Source: a virus
IMG/VR virus record: IMGVR_UViG_3300028388_003908
Span: 79,152 to 143,151 of that record
Direction: 5' to 3' (one strand)
DNA: 64,000 nt
The notes beneath the pieces were generated by a model. That model was not told where the DNA came from. It saw only the letters and a list, made by a program, of their open reading frames with translations, and did no database searches. Both the position numbers and the translations under genes were made by a program. Numbering within the stretch: the first letter of the stretch is position 1; every line of letters begins with the position of its first letter. Shown in pieces: positions 32,225-39,520 of the stretch.

Positions 32225-32285
32225 GGGGAGATCCTTTCTCATGTTGGCATGATTGCTCTCTCAGAGCGCTCATAAATGAAAAAAC
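32225..32285 (-). promoter_or_regulatory. Conserved leader with hairpin GCTCTGAGAGAGC
   Basis: The minus strand reads TTCATTTATGAGCGCTCTGAGAGAGCAATCATG and then GAAAGGATC. The same layout (TTCATTTATAAATGCTCTGAGAGAGCAATCATG) precedes the 33202 gene. The 5-base stem GCTCT/AGAGC lies ~25 bases before the Shine-Dalgarno site. Duplicated leader; possible promoter or RNA element. Confidence 0.4.
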
Positions 32286-32287
32286 GC

Positions 32288-32503
32288 TTAAAAGATTTCC
32301 TGCCCAACATTCTCCGATTTCAAGATAATCTCAGGACCATCTGAACTCATCTGAAAAGGCCCATCTACGATAAACCTCTGACCATTACCGTCCTCAAAAA
32401 CAACCCGGACGTATGTCCTCGGTAGCCATTCTGTGTCCATGTCGTATTCGTCATCCTTTAGATTTAGAATCTCGTCTACGACCTTTACCATGTCTTCTTC
32501 CAT
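32288..32503 (-). CDS. Small unknown protein
   Basis: 71 residues from ATG 32503, chosen because GTGAGGCTCTT precedes it; the first ATG (32545) has no ribosome site. Residues ~20-60 look like a small beta domain (WLPRTYVRVVFEDGNGQRFI, DGPFQM). No family recognised. It lies in the accessory cassette region. Confidence 0.45.
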   Translation of the reverse strand: MEEDMVKVVDEILNLKDDEYDMDTEWLPRTYVRVVFEDGNGQRFIVDGPFQMSSDGPEIILKSENVGQEIF

Positions 32504-32586
32504 AAGAGCCTCACATAAAAAAGAGTAAGGATTATGAGTAGACATGATAAGAACAAACCATGCAAGAGGATTTAAAGGATTTGCAC

Positions 32587-32934
32587 ATGAGTGAATGGGT
32601 CGTCTACGTCATACAGAGTCAACAACCACGCAAAACAGCTTCCGGAAAGCCTGCGGAAGGATTCTTCTATGTCGGCTGTACCACCGATGTAGAGCGCAGA
32701 CTAAGACAGCATAATGGCGAGATCAAAGGAGGCGCGAAATACACATCTAAGTATCGCCCTTGGAAGCTCATGTGTACTTATGGTACATACGCTAATCGTT
32801 CAGAAGCGATGAAGGCGGAGCGCGCTCTCAAAAAAAAGAGAGGGCGCCACCGCCTTCATTGGACACCAGAAGAATCAAAATGGTGTCGAGGCAGAGAACC
32901 TAGAGATTTACTTAAAAGTGGTACACAGTCTTAG
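32587..32934 (+). CDS. GIY-YIG nuclease domain protein
   Basis: 115 residues. ATG 32587 follows AAAGGATTTGCAC; the earlier ATG at 32560 lacks a site. The domain runs WVVYVIQSQ, GFFYVGCTTDVERRLRQHNG (catalytic Arg), SKYRPWKLMCTYGTYANRSE and AMKAERALKKK (catalytic Glu), as in the UvrC/SLX1/YhbQ GIY-YIG superfamily, with VYV replacing GIY. It is a single-domain nuclease that may be a free-standing homing-like enzyme or a repair nuclease. It is a lone plus-strand gene in a minus-strand region and overlaps the convergent gene by 23 bases. Confidence 0.8.
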   Translation: MSEWVVYVIQSQQPRKTASGKPAEGFFYVGCTTDVERRLRQHNGEIKGGAKYTSKYRPWKLMCTYGTYANRSEAMKAERALKKKRGRHRLHWTPEESKWCRGREPRDLLKSGTQS

Positions 32935-33202
32935 TACCCAAAGATTCAGCCACCATCTTGATAAAAGCTCTCGCATCTCCACGATACTCTTTACCATTCC
33001 TGTTCAGAGCAACCTCAGCACCGCGACCAAAGGTAGCAAATGCGTTACCTTTTAGGACAGCTTTCAGTTCATTAAAATTATTGATCTTAATCATATCCCC
33101 GTCTTCAGCTATAAGGATGAAAGATTCCCCTGCGGTCTTACCCTCAAGTTGTGCGATACGGGTTTCAAGATCACGAATTACTTCACTAGCTGTTCTTCTC
33201 AT
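32912..33202 (-). CDS. Module protein MRRTASEVIRDLETRIAQLE
   Basis: 96 residues from ATG 33202 behind GAAAGGATCTTCCAC. Residues 1-20 are the shared N-terminal module. Residues ~28-96 form a separate alpha/beta domain (FILIAEDGDMIKINNFNELK; ARAFIKMVAESLGTKTVYHF) of unknown family, which looks intact. Leader shared with the 32048-32224 gene. Candidate internal virion or host-acting protein. Confidence 0.55.
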   Translation of the reverse strand: MRRTASEVIRDLETRIAQLEGKTAGESFILIAEDGDMIKINNFNELKAVLKGNAFATFGRGAEVALNRNGKEYRGDARAFIKMVAESLGTKTVYHF

Positions 33203-33266
33203 GTGGAAGATCCTTTCTCGGTTAGCATGATTGCTCTCTCAGAGCATTTATAAATGAAAAAAAAAA

Positions 33267-33494
33267 TCAAAGAGACCGATAGTACTCAGAGAGCAGTTGC
33301 TTGGCCATGTTCAAACCTACATCGAACTTGCGCGAAATCGCCTTCAAGATCAGATCATCTGACATACCTATATCCTTCAAAGATCTGATCTCTCTGTTCA
33401 CCTTAAAAGGTGGTAAAAAGAAACCTCGATCCCTTTCCAAATAAGCGTTCGCCACTCTTCGGGCGCTCTCTTTAAGCATAGCTAATCTTCTCAT
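33267..33494 (-). CDS. Small protein with SARRVANAYL motif
   Basis: 75 residues from ATG 33494 behind ATAGGTTACGAAT. The N-terminus MRRLAMLKESARRVANAYLE resembles the ASRIASRYL motifs of the 712-residue virion protein. The rest is helical (REIRSLKDIGMSDDLILKAI; GLNMAKQLLSEYYRSL). Unknown family. It lies in the accessory cassette. Confidence 0.5.
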   Translation of the reverse strand: MRRLAMLKESARRVANAYLERDRGFFLPPFKVNREIRSLKDIGMSDDLILKAISRKFDVGLNMAKQLLSEYYRSL

Positions 33495-33637
33495 ATTCGT
33501 AACCTATCTGTGAGTATTTTATGACCCTAAATCAGCCTGATTAAAAAATCAGTGGTCGGTCAGGCTCTCTCATTGAGAAGCTCACAGGCGAGGTTCTTAG
33601 TCCTCGTCATCCTCGTAGTCCTTGAAGGTGAGGTAAG
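33495..33637. other. Gap between homing-type gene and 33494 gene
   Basis: 143 bases. It holds the inverted repeat CTGATT-TTTT-AATCAG (near 33540-33555, minus orientation) and, beside the stop of the endonuclease-like gene, a short open stretch reading EVFGSITYLTFKDYEDDED then stop (33658-33599, another frame). The latter may be the tail of a gene interrupted by the endonuclease gene. No complete gene seen. Confidence 0.35.
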
Positions 33638-35017
33638 TTATTGACCCAAAAACCTCTCAACCTTCTCAATCACTGACCTCTCGTCTGACCTTATCTCTCC
33701 CTCCCAAATCACAAGGCAAGACACACCACAACAAGCATAGTAGTCAACCACCTCTGCTTCATGCTCCTCATTACTCTTGCCCGTCTTTGATTCCCCATGC
33801 CAGTAGTCCCCAAATACCTCCACCACCTTATACACCCGTAAATCGTTCAAATTAGCGCCGGCTATATAACTCTCGTACTGACTCTCAGACAAATAAATGA
33901 AATCAGGGTTTCTCGCCCTCTCCGCCCCCTTATGCCTTAACCAGTATGAGTGATCCCCTGCATAAACCAATCTCTCTGGCGTGATCGAATCAAAGTATCT
34001 CTCCAACTTGTTAGGGAAATCAAAGGTACTTTGTAAGCTCTGAGGAGGAAATGGTACCCCGTACTTTTCTAGCCAAGTTGCTTTAATACGGTCCTTGACC
34101 TCTTGTGATTTAGATGGATTATCCACCCCATAACGCTCAAGACAAGTCGCCCTACTCTTATCAAGAAAATCTGCTCTTTTTAAAGGATGTTCAACACCAT
34201 ACCTCTCAAGGTAAGTAGCTTTTGCTTTCTGATCGAACCAAGATACTTGTGGGGAGTATTTCACCCCATAACGCTCAAGATTCGTCTCTTTTTGCCTTTG
34301 TTTAACCACATCACATTTCATAGGGTGTTCAACACCATAGCGCTCTAAACAAGCCTCCTTAAATTTCGCTTGAAACTCGTCCGTCTCAACATAGTGTTCA
34401 ACACCATAACGCTCAAGATTCGTAGCTTTACGCTTATCCATAATCTCATCAGACTGATTAGGGTACTCTACCCCATAACGCTCAAGATTCGTCTCTTTAA
34501 TGCGCTCCTGTACGACACCCGAAGCAAATACGTTCTCTACCCCATAACGCTCAAGATTCGTAGCCTTACGCCTCTCTTTAATCTCATCACTATGAGCTAC
34601 GTTCTCTACCCCATAACGCTCAAGATTCGTATCTTTGATCTTCTCTCTTATAGAGCTATCTTGAAACACGTTATCCACACCATAACGCTCCTTGACCGTA
34701 GCCTTACGCTTCTCGTTTGTCTTAGGTATCGAGGTAAGAGCGCTGTACTTAGCACGATACTCTTTTGCGTCATAACCATGCACCTTCCTTACATGATCCG
34801 CAATACGCTTCTTACGATAACCGCAAATCTTACAAGATAGATAGTCCACACCCTCTACCAAATCAGGCTCATACAAACCCCTTTGAAAATATTCATCGAA
34901 GTTGAAATCAGATGAAGGTACGCCAATCTTAGCCTCCCAATCACTACAGCGTGTAATGTGACCAGGGAGACCTTTAGCGCTCACTTCCTTTTTACAAGCA
35001 GGACAATGTGTTGTCAT
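33638..35017 (-). CDS. Repeat-rich putative homing endonuclease (zinc fingers, LERYGV repeats, Vsr-like end)
   Basis: 459 residues from ATG 35017 (AGGGGTGTTTT). Zinc finger 1 is CPACKKEVSAKGLPGHITRC (residues 5-24). Finger 2 is Ros/MucR-like: CKICGYRKKRIADHVRKVHG (~62-81). Then come ten ~23-residue repeats, each starting LERYGV, a phage DNA-binding repeat type. The C-terminal ~130 residues look like a Vsr/EDxHD-type nuclease: RNPDFIYL, VVEVFGDYWHGE, CLVIWEGEI. The architecture fits a free-standing homing endonuclease. The surroundings are AT-richer than neighbours, suggesting insertion. Cut site unknown. Confidence 0.7.
   Translation of the reverse strand: MTTHCPACKKEVSAKGLPGHITRCSDWEAKIGVPSSDFNFDEYFQRGLYEPDLVEGVDYLSCKICGYRKKRIADHVRKVHGYDAKEYRAKYSALTSIPKTNEKRKATVKERYGVDNVFQDSSIREKIKDTNLERYGVENVAHSDEIKERRKATNLERYGVENVFASGVVQERIKETNLERYGVEYPNQSDEIMDKRKATNLERYGVEHYVETDEFQAKFKEACLERYGVEHPMKCDVVKQRQKETNLERYGVKYSPQVSWFDQKAKATYLERYGVEHPLKRADFLDKSRATCLERYGVDNPSKSQEVKDRIKATWLEKYGVPFPPQSLQSTFDFPNKLERYFDSITPERLVYAGDHSYWLRHKGAERARNPDFIYLSESQYESYIAGANLNDLRVYKVVEVFGDYWHGESKTGKSNEEHEAEVVDYYACCGVSCLVIWEGEIRSDERSVIEKVERFLGQ
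34060..34710 (-). repeat. Ten tandem ~69-bp coding repeats (LERYGV units)
   Basis: Direct repeats with core CCATAACGCTCAAGATTCGT (plus strand), spaced ~69 bases, encoding the repeated LERYGV segments of the endonuclease-like gene. Not a CRISPR: units are coding, without variable spacers of fixed type. Confidence 0.75.
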
Positions 35018-35120
35018 AAAACACCCCTAAATAGACAAGAGTGCTTAATCCTACATCAAACTTTATGTGCTGTAAAGTATATTGAAAAATATATCGTAAG
35101 TGTCTATAACTAAAAGAGAT
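35018..35120. other. AT-rich gap between endonuclease gene and neck gene
   Basis: 103 bases, AT-rich (AGTATATTGAAAAATATATC, 35077-35096). It contains the leader and ribosome site (AGGGGTG) of the endonuclease-like gene. Possible promoter for it. No other feature seen. Confidence 0.35.
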
Positions 35121-36017
35121 TTACAGGAAGTTCCTCGGACCTAAAACCCCTCGACCAACGTGGGGACCAAATGCCGACCTGATGCCCACCCCATATTTAG
35201 GCTGACGTAATCCTCTCAAAATCTTCACCGTGCGCGATTTAGCTTCAACGCTTTGAGACCACATCTGCTCAGCGCTCGATTTCAAGGATTCATAGCGTGA
35301 CGATTTATCGAGACTAAGTGAGATACCTCCTATCGAATAATCAAATTCATCCACGATCCAATTCGCCTGTAGCGCCATGGCTGCGAACTGAATAGCCCCT
35401 TGAAGAATCGGAGTTCTCCAAGCGGGCTTACGAGAGACGATGGCGTCTAGATTGGTGTACTCATCGGTCTCAGGTGGTTGCATATTCCACCAGTCTAAGG
35501 CGCGCTCTAGATACTCAAGAAACTCCTCGTCTTCCCACACCTGACCGAACACCTGATTATATGAGTTGATGTTAGCCTCATGCTCAGGCGGTCTGAAATG
35601 ATAATATTTATCAGGGTTGGCGTCACGGAGGAGTATCCTCAGTTTATCGACCATTATTCTCTGACCATCTGTCATGCTAATCCCGAGCATCGAACCTTCA
35701 GAGACAATCTGAAAGTCCTGTACCACGGTTTGCTCGGGAGAATTCACAAGCTCTCTAAGCGTCCATCTTATGCGGTATCTACCATAGGCTGCCGATGTAG
35801 GTATTGTTACCGAAGCGTAATACTCACCGATAGCGGGATTCTCAGGTATGCGCTGTGCAGGACCGATAAGCACGTCTGCCTCAGGCGGTCCTGGATCTAC
35901 ATAATAAAGCGCATAAGTAATCTCGGCCGCGTTAGCGATGTTGCCCGCAGAGTTGGTCAAGAAGATGTCTAAATCCCCTCTTGAGAGCGTCTGATTGCGC
36001 TTAAAGATAACAGACAT
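35121..36017 (-). CDS. Virion structural protein (Ig-like N-domain; putative neck)
   Basis: 298 residues from ATG 36017. Residues ~1-105 form an Ig-like beta domain (LSRGDLDIFLTNSAGNIANA; YGRYRIRWTLRELV). Residues ~115-235 are helical (MVDKLRILLRDANPDKYYHF; EFLEYLERALDWWNMQPPE). The end is basic (ILRGLRQPKYGVGIRSAFGP). The pattern is that of phage head-tail joining or neck structural proteins. Its Shine-Dalgarno ACAAGGGGG lies inside the 3' arm of a perfect hairpin (36021-36063), so translation may be gated by RNA structure. Confidence 0.6.
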   Translation of the reverse strand: MSVIFKRNQTLSRGDLDIFLTNSAGNIANAAEITYALYYVDPGPPEADVLIGPAQRIPENPAIGEYYASVTIPTSAAYGRYRIRWTLRELVNSPEQTVVQDFQIVSEGSMLGISMTDGQRIMVDKLRILLRDANPDKYYHFRPPEHEANINSYNQVFGQVWEDEEFLEYLERALDWWNMQPPETDEYTNLDAIVSRKPAWRTPILQGAIQFAAMALQANWIVDEFDYSIGGISLSLDKSSRYESLKSSAEQMWSQSVEAKSRTVKILRGLRQPKYGVGIRSAFGPHVGRGVLGPRNFL

Positions 36018-36020
36018 GAT

Positions 36021-36063
36021 AAACCCCCTTGTCTTGAGCTTTTAAATCAAGACAAGGGGGTTT
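36021..36063 (-). terminator. Perfect 17-bp hairpin: terminator plus RBS mask
   Basis: The arms, 36021-36037 (AAACCCCCTTGTCTTGA) and 36047-36063, are exact inverted repeats with a 9-base loop. On the minus strand the 3' arm ends AAGGGGGTTT, three bases before the ATG at 36017, so the stem covers the ribosome site. The short T-run (TTT) gives a weak to moderate intrinsic terminator for the cassette gene ending at 36091. Confidence 0.7.
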
Positions 36064-36090
36064 ATTTAAGGTTTACAGCGCGTCTAGTTC

Positions 36091-36330
36091 TTAGACGACA
36101 AGACTAAAGGTAACGTGGTTGCTACCTTCCTCAAAGATCCAAACGTCCGCCCTCATTCTTACTAGAGAAGGATGTGGGATAAGGATCTCTACATATCCTG
36201 CATCTCTGTAGAGCTTAACTCCTTTGACCGCTTTCAAGAGCGTTCTGTAAACAAGTCTTGGACGCATATTGACCCTAACGGAACCTCGCACAATGTCGGC
36301 AGAGATGCCTGCATCTTCCAAGATCTGCAA
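36091..36330 (-). CDS. C-terminal domain apparently split from the module protein by an in-frame TGA
   Basis: The nearest start codon is a TTG at 36330 with only AAAGAG upstream. The frame is open without a stop up to the TGA at 36421-36423, which ends the upstream module protein in the same frame. Joined, the product reads ...VARLEKEAIDPWETSR*IGLEDPDGLDQDF.... The 79 residues form an alpha/beta domain (LVYRTLLKAVKGVKLYRDAG; LVRMRADVWIFEEGSNHV). Either a nonsense mutation, stop readthrough, or a reinitiated small gene. Function unknown. Confidence 0.4.
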   Translation of the reverse strand: MQILEDAGISADIVRGSVRVNMRPRLVYRTLLKAVKGVKLYRDAGYVEILIPHPSLVRMRADVWIFEEGSNHVTFSLVV

Positions 36331-36420
36331 AAGAGCAAGATTCTCTTTACTAACTGTAGAAGGTGCTCGTCTATCAGTAATGAAATCCTGATCTAACCCA
36401 TCGGGGTCCTCAAGACCAAT

Positions 36421-36774
36421 TCATCTTGAAGTCTCCCAAGGGTCGATAGCCTCCTTCTCAAGGCGCGCTACGCGCATCTCAAGCTCACGGATAACCTCAC
36501 CGGCTGTTCTTCCCATATTTGCTGTTCTTAGTAGATTCTTGGGGGTGTTGCGCTTCAAGAAATTCTGAACGGTTTGGGCAGCCTTTGATCCGAGATCATT
36601 AGTCACAATGCGACCACCCTCCCAATGAGCGATATTTGACCCGCCCATCCATACGCCATCTAGACGCATACCGTTAGTGAGTAGCTTCTTAGACTCTGCG
36701 GGTTTTTGATCAATAAATGCGTTGATCACCATCTTATCCTTCTCGGATAGACGTAGCTCTGCGATTCGTCTCAT
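36421..36774 (-). CDS. Module protein with RTAGEVIRELEMRVARLE at its C-terminus
   Basis: 117 residues from ATG 36774 behind GAAAGGTTATCTATT (the first ATG, 36822, lacks a site). Residues 1-85 are a separate small domain (MRRIAELRLSEKDKMVINAF; NGMRLDGVWMGGSNIAHWEG). At residue ~87, MGRTAGEVIRELEMRVARLE repeats the module found at the N-terminus of other genes. The DNA of this module (36457-36516) is a near copy of 51776-51835. The position suggests that two cassette genes were fused by loss of a stop. Confidence 0.5.
   Translation of the reverse strand: MRRIAELRLSEKDKMVINAFIDQKPAESKKLLTNGMRLDGVWMGGSNIAHWEGGRIVTNDLGSKAAQTVQNFLKRNTPKNLLRTANMGRTAGEVIRELEMRVARLEKEAIDPWETSR
36457..36516. repeat. 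60-bp dispersed repeat encoding the shared module
   Basis: The first 36 bases are identical to 51776-51811, and the whole 60-base stretch matches 51776-51835 with few changes. The 23-base core also occurs at 9687-9709. It contains GCGCGCTACGCGC, an inverted repeat. Confidence 0.7.
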
Positions 36775-36807
36775 AATAGATAACCTTTCAATCTGTCGTG
36801 TGCATGA

Positions 36808-36822
36808 GCGTACTATAAGCAA
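36808..36822 (+). promoter_or_regulatory. -10-like element for the GGCT-like gene
   Basis: GCGTACTATAAGCAA, with TATAAG at 36814-36819, followed by an A9 run and AAAGGAGAG before the ATG at 36849. No -35. Confidence 0.45.
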
Positions 36823-36848
36823 AAAAAAAGACCAAAGGAGAGACCGAC

Positions 36849-37274
36849 ATGAAGGCGTTATATTTCGCTTACGGAGCTAACATGGAGCTTGAAGGCATAA
36901 AGATGATCTGCCCCTCTGCTCGATTGTTAGGTCAAGGATTCTTGCAAGGATTTCGTCTGCGATTTACGAACGCGGACCCTAACAAGAGAGGTCTCTGCTC
37001 TATAGAGCCGTCCTGCTTTAAGGATTTGGTGCAGGGGGTGGTATATGAGATCAATCATTGGGAGCTTCCAGAGGTCTACACTAACTCTCGAACTTCTCTT
37101 TTAGACGTGCTGATGGAAGACGGATCTTTCCTAAAGGTCAACGTCTACTACGCCAAGGATAATCATCTCGTAGCGCCTGATGAAGGCTACCTAATGAAGG
37201 TGCATCAAAACTACGTCAAGCAGGGCTTCAACATGAAAGCCCTAGAAGACGCGCTCGACAAGACGACCTATTAA
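36849..37274 (+). CDS. Gamma-glutamylcyclotransferase-like (GGCT/AIG2 fold) protein
   Basis: 141 residues from ATG 36849 behind AAAGGAGAGACCGAC. The N-terminus LYFAYGANMELEGIKMICPS and later VQGVVYEIN match the GGCT/AIG2 fold, enzymes that form 5-oxoproline from gamma-glutamyl groups. The usual LDxxEG stretch is replaced by WELPEVYTNSRTSLLDV, so the catalytic Glu assignment is unsure. It is a lone plus-strand gene between two minus blocks, ending in a 4-base stop overlap with the convergent gene, typical of an accessory 'moron'. Confidence 0.65.
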   Translation: MKALYFAYGANMELEGIKMICPSARLLGQGFLQGFRLRFTNADPNKRGLCSIEPSCFKDLVQGVVYEINHWELPEVYTNSRTSLLDVLMEDGSFLKVNVYYAKDNHLVAPDEGYLMKVHQNYVKQGFNMKALEDALDKTTY

Positions 37275-37534
37275 GAATCTTCCCTCATGCACATATAGGT
37301 AAGACTCTTAAGATTTCGGATCTCGTCAACAAATGACAGCGCGCAGATCTTGGCCGATCTGTTAAAGTATTCCTTCTTCAGATCTCGAATCGAATCCGTG
37401 CGCTCAAAGATGAAAACGACTTTACGTCTGTCTCTCTCTGCCCCAATAAAGGGGACGCAGGCAGCCTTGAGAAACGAGGCAAAATAAAGATCTGAGGTGC
37501 TGTATCTGCCCTCTAGTATTTCTGCCCCGTTCAT
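37271..37534 (-). CDS. DUF5659-like protein
   Basis: 87 residues from ATG 37534. The sequence YSTSDLYFASFLKAACVPFI with GAERDRRKVVFIFE and LKKEYFNRSAKICAL resembles the DUF5659 domain seen in phages; function unknown. It overlaps the stop of the convergent GGCT-like gene and lies 14 bases downstream of the structural paralogue ending at 37549. Family assignment from memory of the motif. Confidence 0.55.
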   Translation of the reverse strand: MNGAEILEGRYSTSDLYFASFLKAACVPFIGAERDRRKVVFIFERTDSIRDLKKEYFNRSAKICALSFVDEIRNLKSLTYMCMREDS

Positions 37535-37548
37535 ATCTCAAAACCCCC

Positions 37549-38157
37549 TTAGAGTAAGGTGCCGTCCTCTGCGTAGACAACCACTAGACCTGCGTCTTTT
37601 GCTCTAGCTACCTGACCCTCTGCGAGAGAAATCCAGAAGCTAGAATCCTCCTCTACGATATCCTGATAAGCTCCCTCGTCAAAGAAGACAGCGTTATTAG
37701 GATCTAGAACGGTGGTGTCGTGACCTGCGGGCAAGGTGTACTTAGCGCCTGAGAGCAGACGAAGCACCTCTTGAACATCTACAGAACCGGGCAGGAAACC
37801 CGCCACGGCGGCCGCGATGTAAGCGCCAATGTTTGCGATATCCATGGCGCTACCATCTCTCATCTCAGACACAAGCGCCTCTGCGATGGTCGCAGCTTGA
37901 GCAGGCGTCGGACGAGCGTTAGCTCCGTTAACTACGTTAGTAAGAACGTAGGCTGCCAAACCATCTACAGCGCGAGTAATCGCACCTGCACCATTAATGG
38001 TAGGCAGAACGATCACAGGCTGTCGTAGATAGCGAGGACCTTGAGGTGCAGGATCCTTTACAGGATTGGCTAGAGAACGGCTAGGCCAAAGATCACGGAT
38101 TGAGAATGAACCGTTTTGAACGGTCGCGCTTCTAATGCAAATAGCGGGGCTTGCCAT
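37549..38157 (-). CDS. Structural paralogue 3 (virion decoration-like)
   Basis: 202 residues from ATG 38157 (AAGGAGATAGCTC). It shares with the two preceding genes the start ...VQNGSFSIRDLWPSRSLANP...PAPQGP, a central GLAAYVLTNV, EVLRLLSG, and the end VVVYAEDGTLL. All lack TM and Cys clusters. Located between the neck and capsid genes, so a capsid decoration or tail component is likely, but no family is recognised. Confidence 0.6.
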   Translation of the reverse strand: MASPAICIRSATVQNGSFSIRDLWPSRSLANPVKDPAPQGPRYLRQPVIVLPTINGAGAITRAVDGLAAYVLTNVVNGANARPTPAQAATIAEALVSEMRDGSAMDIANIGAYIAAAVAGFLPGSVDVQEVLRLLSGAKYTLPAGHDTTVLDPNNAVFFDEGAYQDIVEEDSSFWISLAEGQVARAKDAGLVVVYAEDGTLL

Positions 38158-38168
38158 GAGCTATCTCC

Positions 38169-38804
38169 TTATTGGATGAGTGAACCGTCATCCGCATAGC
38201 AGACAACAAAAGGGGTGGTTGCGGTCTGAGCAGTCTTAAGCTGACCTCTACGAGCGCTAATATAGAAGCTCGTACTGAAGTTGGTGATGGTCGTATCTAG
38301 GAAGCCATCAGTAGGATCTGCAAAGAAAGCTCCGAGAGCGAAAGGACCTTCAAAAGCACCGGCGTTGTTCTCGTCCCCGATAGACTGAGCAGGCAAGGTG
38401 AAAACCTTATAGCCCGAGACAATCTGGAGAAGCTCTACGAGATCGCCATCAAAGGCGTTACCCGCTTGAGTGTTAGCAACCACGATAGCATCAAGAGCAG
38501 TCTGTGTAAGCTCGGTACCGGAATCGAGAGCGTCTACAATAGCACCACCGATAGCGTTAGCCTGATTTGCGGTGAGCGCGTCACCTGCATTATCAGTGGT
38601 TGCTAGGATATATGCAGACACGCCTGAAAAAGGGGTTGCCGTGTCGAAATTACCGTCTAGTGCCACATCCTCATTAATCGCTCTAGCGTGAGCCTTGAGC
38701 GTGATAGGACCTTGGAAAAGAGGGCTGTAAACACCGCTGTCTTGGGTCTTGTGTGGTGACAGGTCGGTTACCGTGAAAGTGCTCTTAGGACATACAAAAG
38801 GCAT
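38169..38804 (-). CDS. Structural paralogue 2 (virion decoration-like)
   Basis: 211 residues from ATG 38804 (AAGGAGTAGACT). The most divergent of the trio (FTVTDLSPHKTQDSGVYSPL), but it keeps GVSAYILATTDNAG, VELLQIVSGYKV, and the end FVVCYADDGSLIQ. It is 11 bases upstream of paralogue 3 with the same Shine-Dalgarno style. Probably arose by tandem duplication. Function inferred only from position. Confidence 0.6.
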   Translation of the reverse strand: MPFVCPKSTFTVTDLSPHKTQDSGVYSPLFQGPITLKAHARAINEDVALDGNFDTATPFSGVSAYILATTDNAGDALTANQANAIGGAIVDALDSGTELTQTALDAIVVANTQAGNAFDGDLVELLQIVSGYKVFTLPAQSIGDENNAGAFEGPFALGAFFADPTDGFLDTTITNFSTSFYISARRGQLKTAQTATTPFVVCYADDGSLIQ

Positions 38805-38817
38805 AGTCTACTCCTTA

Positions 38818-39462
38818 TTAAACGGCGGTCAGAGAGCCGTCAGACTCGTAGAGCGTGATGGTCTGATTATTAACAAAAGCGCCTAGCGCGCCTTGACGAA
38901 GGGATGTTCTCCAATTCAGATCATTCTCCACAAGACGCTTCACGTCTCGACCGAAGAAATCATCGGCAAGAACTGCAATCAATCCGCCAGCGTCCTGAAT
39001 GGCAGTACCAGCGGCCACCGTGTAAGACTCGCCTGAAATAATGCGGATCAGCTCCTCAACGTCACCCGTTGAGTTAGATGCCTGACCGTCAAAATCTGCG
39101 GGCACGATCCCGTTAAGGAAACCAAGATTAACCACACCACCAGCCTCAATCTGTGTACGAATAGCAGATACGATAGGTAATGCGTCCGTCACGGTCAGCG
39201 CGTCACCATTACCGTCCTCAACTCTTCTTAGAAGATACGCGAGAACACCTGTAGCAGTACCAATAAATCTCACGTTAGCGCCTGCAACACCGAGAGTAGG
39301 TACTTGACCTACAGCGTCACCCCAAACAGGAACACGAACGTGGACGGGGCTTTGAGGGGCAGGATCATTAGTGAGATTCGCTTGGCTCTTGTTGATAAAG
39401 AGGTCGTGAATCTGAACGGAGCCGTTTTGTGCGCCGGCAACGCGAGATACGATATAAGGCAT
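38818..39462 (-). CDS. Structural paralogue 1 (virion decoration-like)
   Basis: 214 residues from ATG 39462 (AAGGAGGCTCTC). Begins MPYIVSRVAGAQNGSVQIHD, then PAPQSPVHVRVPVW, GVLAYLLRRVEDGNG, EELIRIISGESYTV and the end TITLYESDGSLTAV. It is closest to paralogue 3. The three genes share a transcript downstream of 40234. Role unknown; abundance in virions could be checked directly. Confidence 0.6.
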   Translation of the reverse strand: MPYIVSRVAGAQNGSVQIHDLFINKSQANLTNDPAPQSPVHVRVPVWGDAVGQVPTLGVAGANVRFIGTATGVLAYLLRRVEDGNGDALTVTDALPIVSAIRTQIEAGGVVNLGFLNGIVPADFDGQASNSTGDVEELIRIISGESYTVAAGTAIQDAGGLIAVLADDFFGRDVKRLVENDLNWRTSLRQGALGAFVNNQTITLYESDGSLTAV

Positions 39463-39520
39463 GAGAGCCTCCTTAAATTGAGAGGGTTAACACAATAAGG
39501 AAGCAAACATAAAACGATTA

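Noticed and set aside
32587-32934. Intron-encoded GIY-YIG endonuclease (group I intron)
   Set aside because: It is on the opposite strand to its neighbours, has its own ribosome site, and no split gene flanks it.
34060-34710. Regularly spaced repeats resembling a CRISPR array
   Set aside because: The ~69-base periodic units are in frame within one ORF and encode LERYGV repeats; there are no unique spacers or cas genes.
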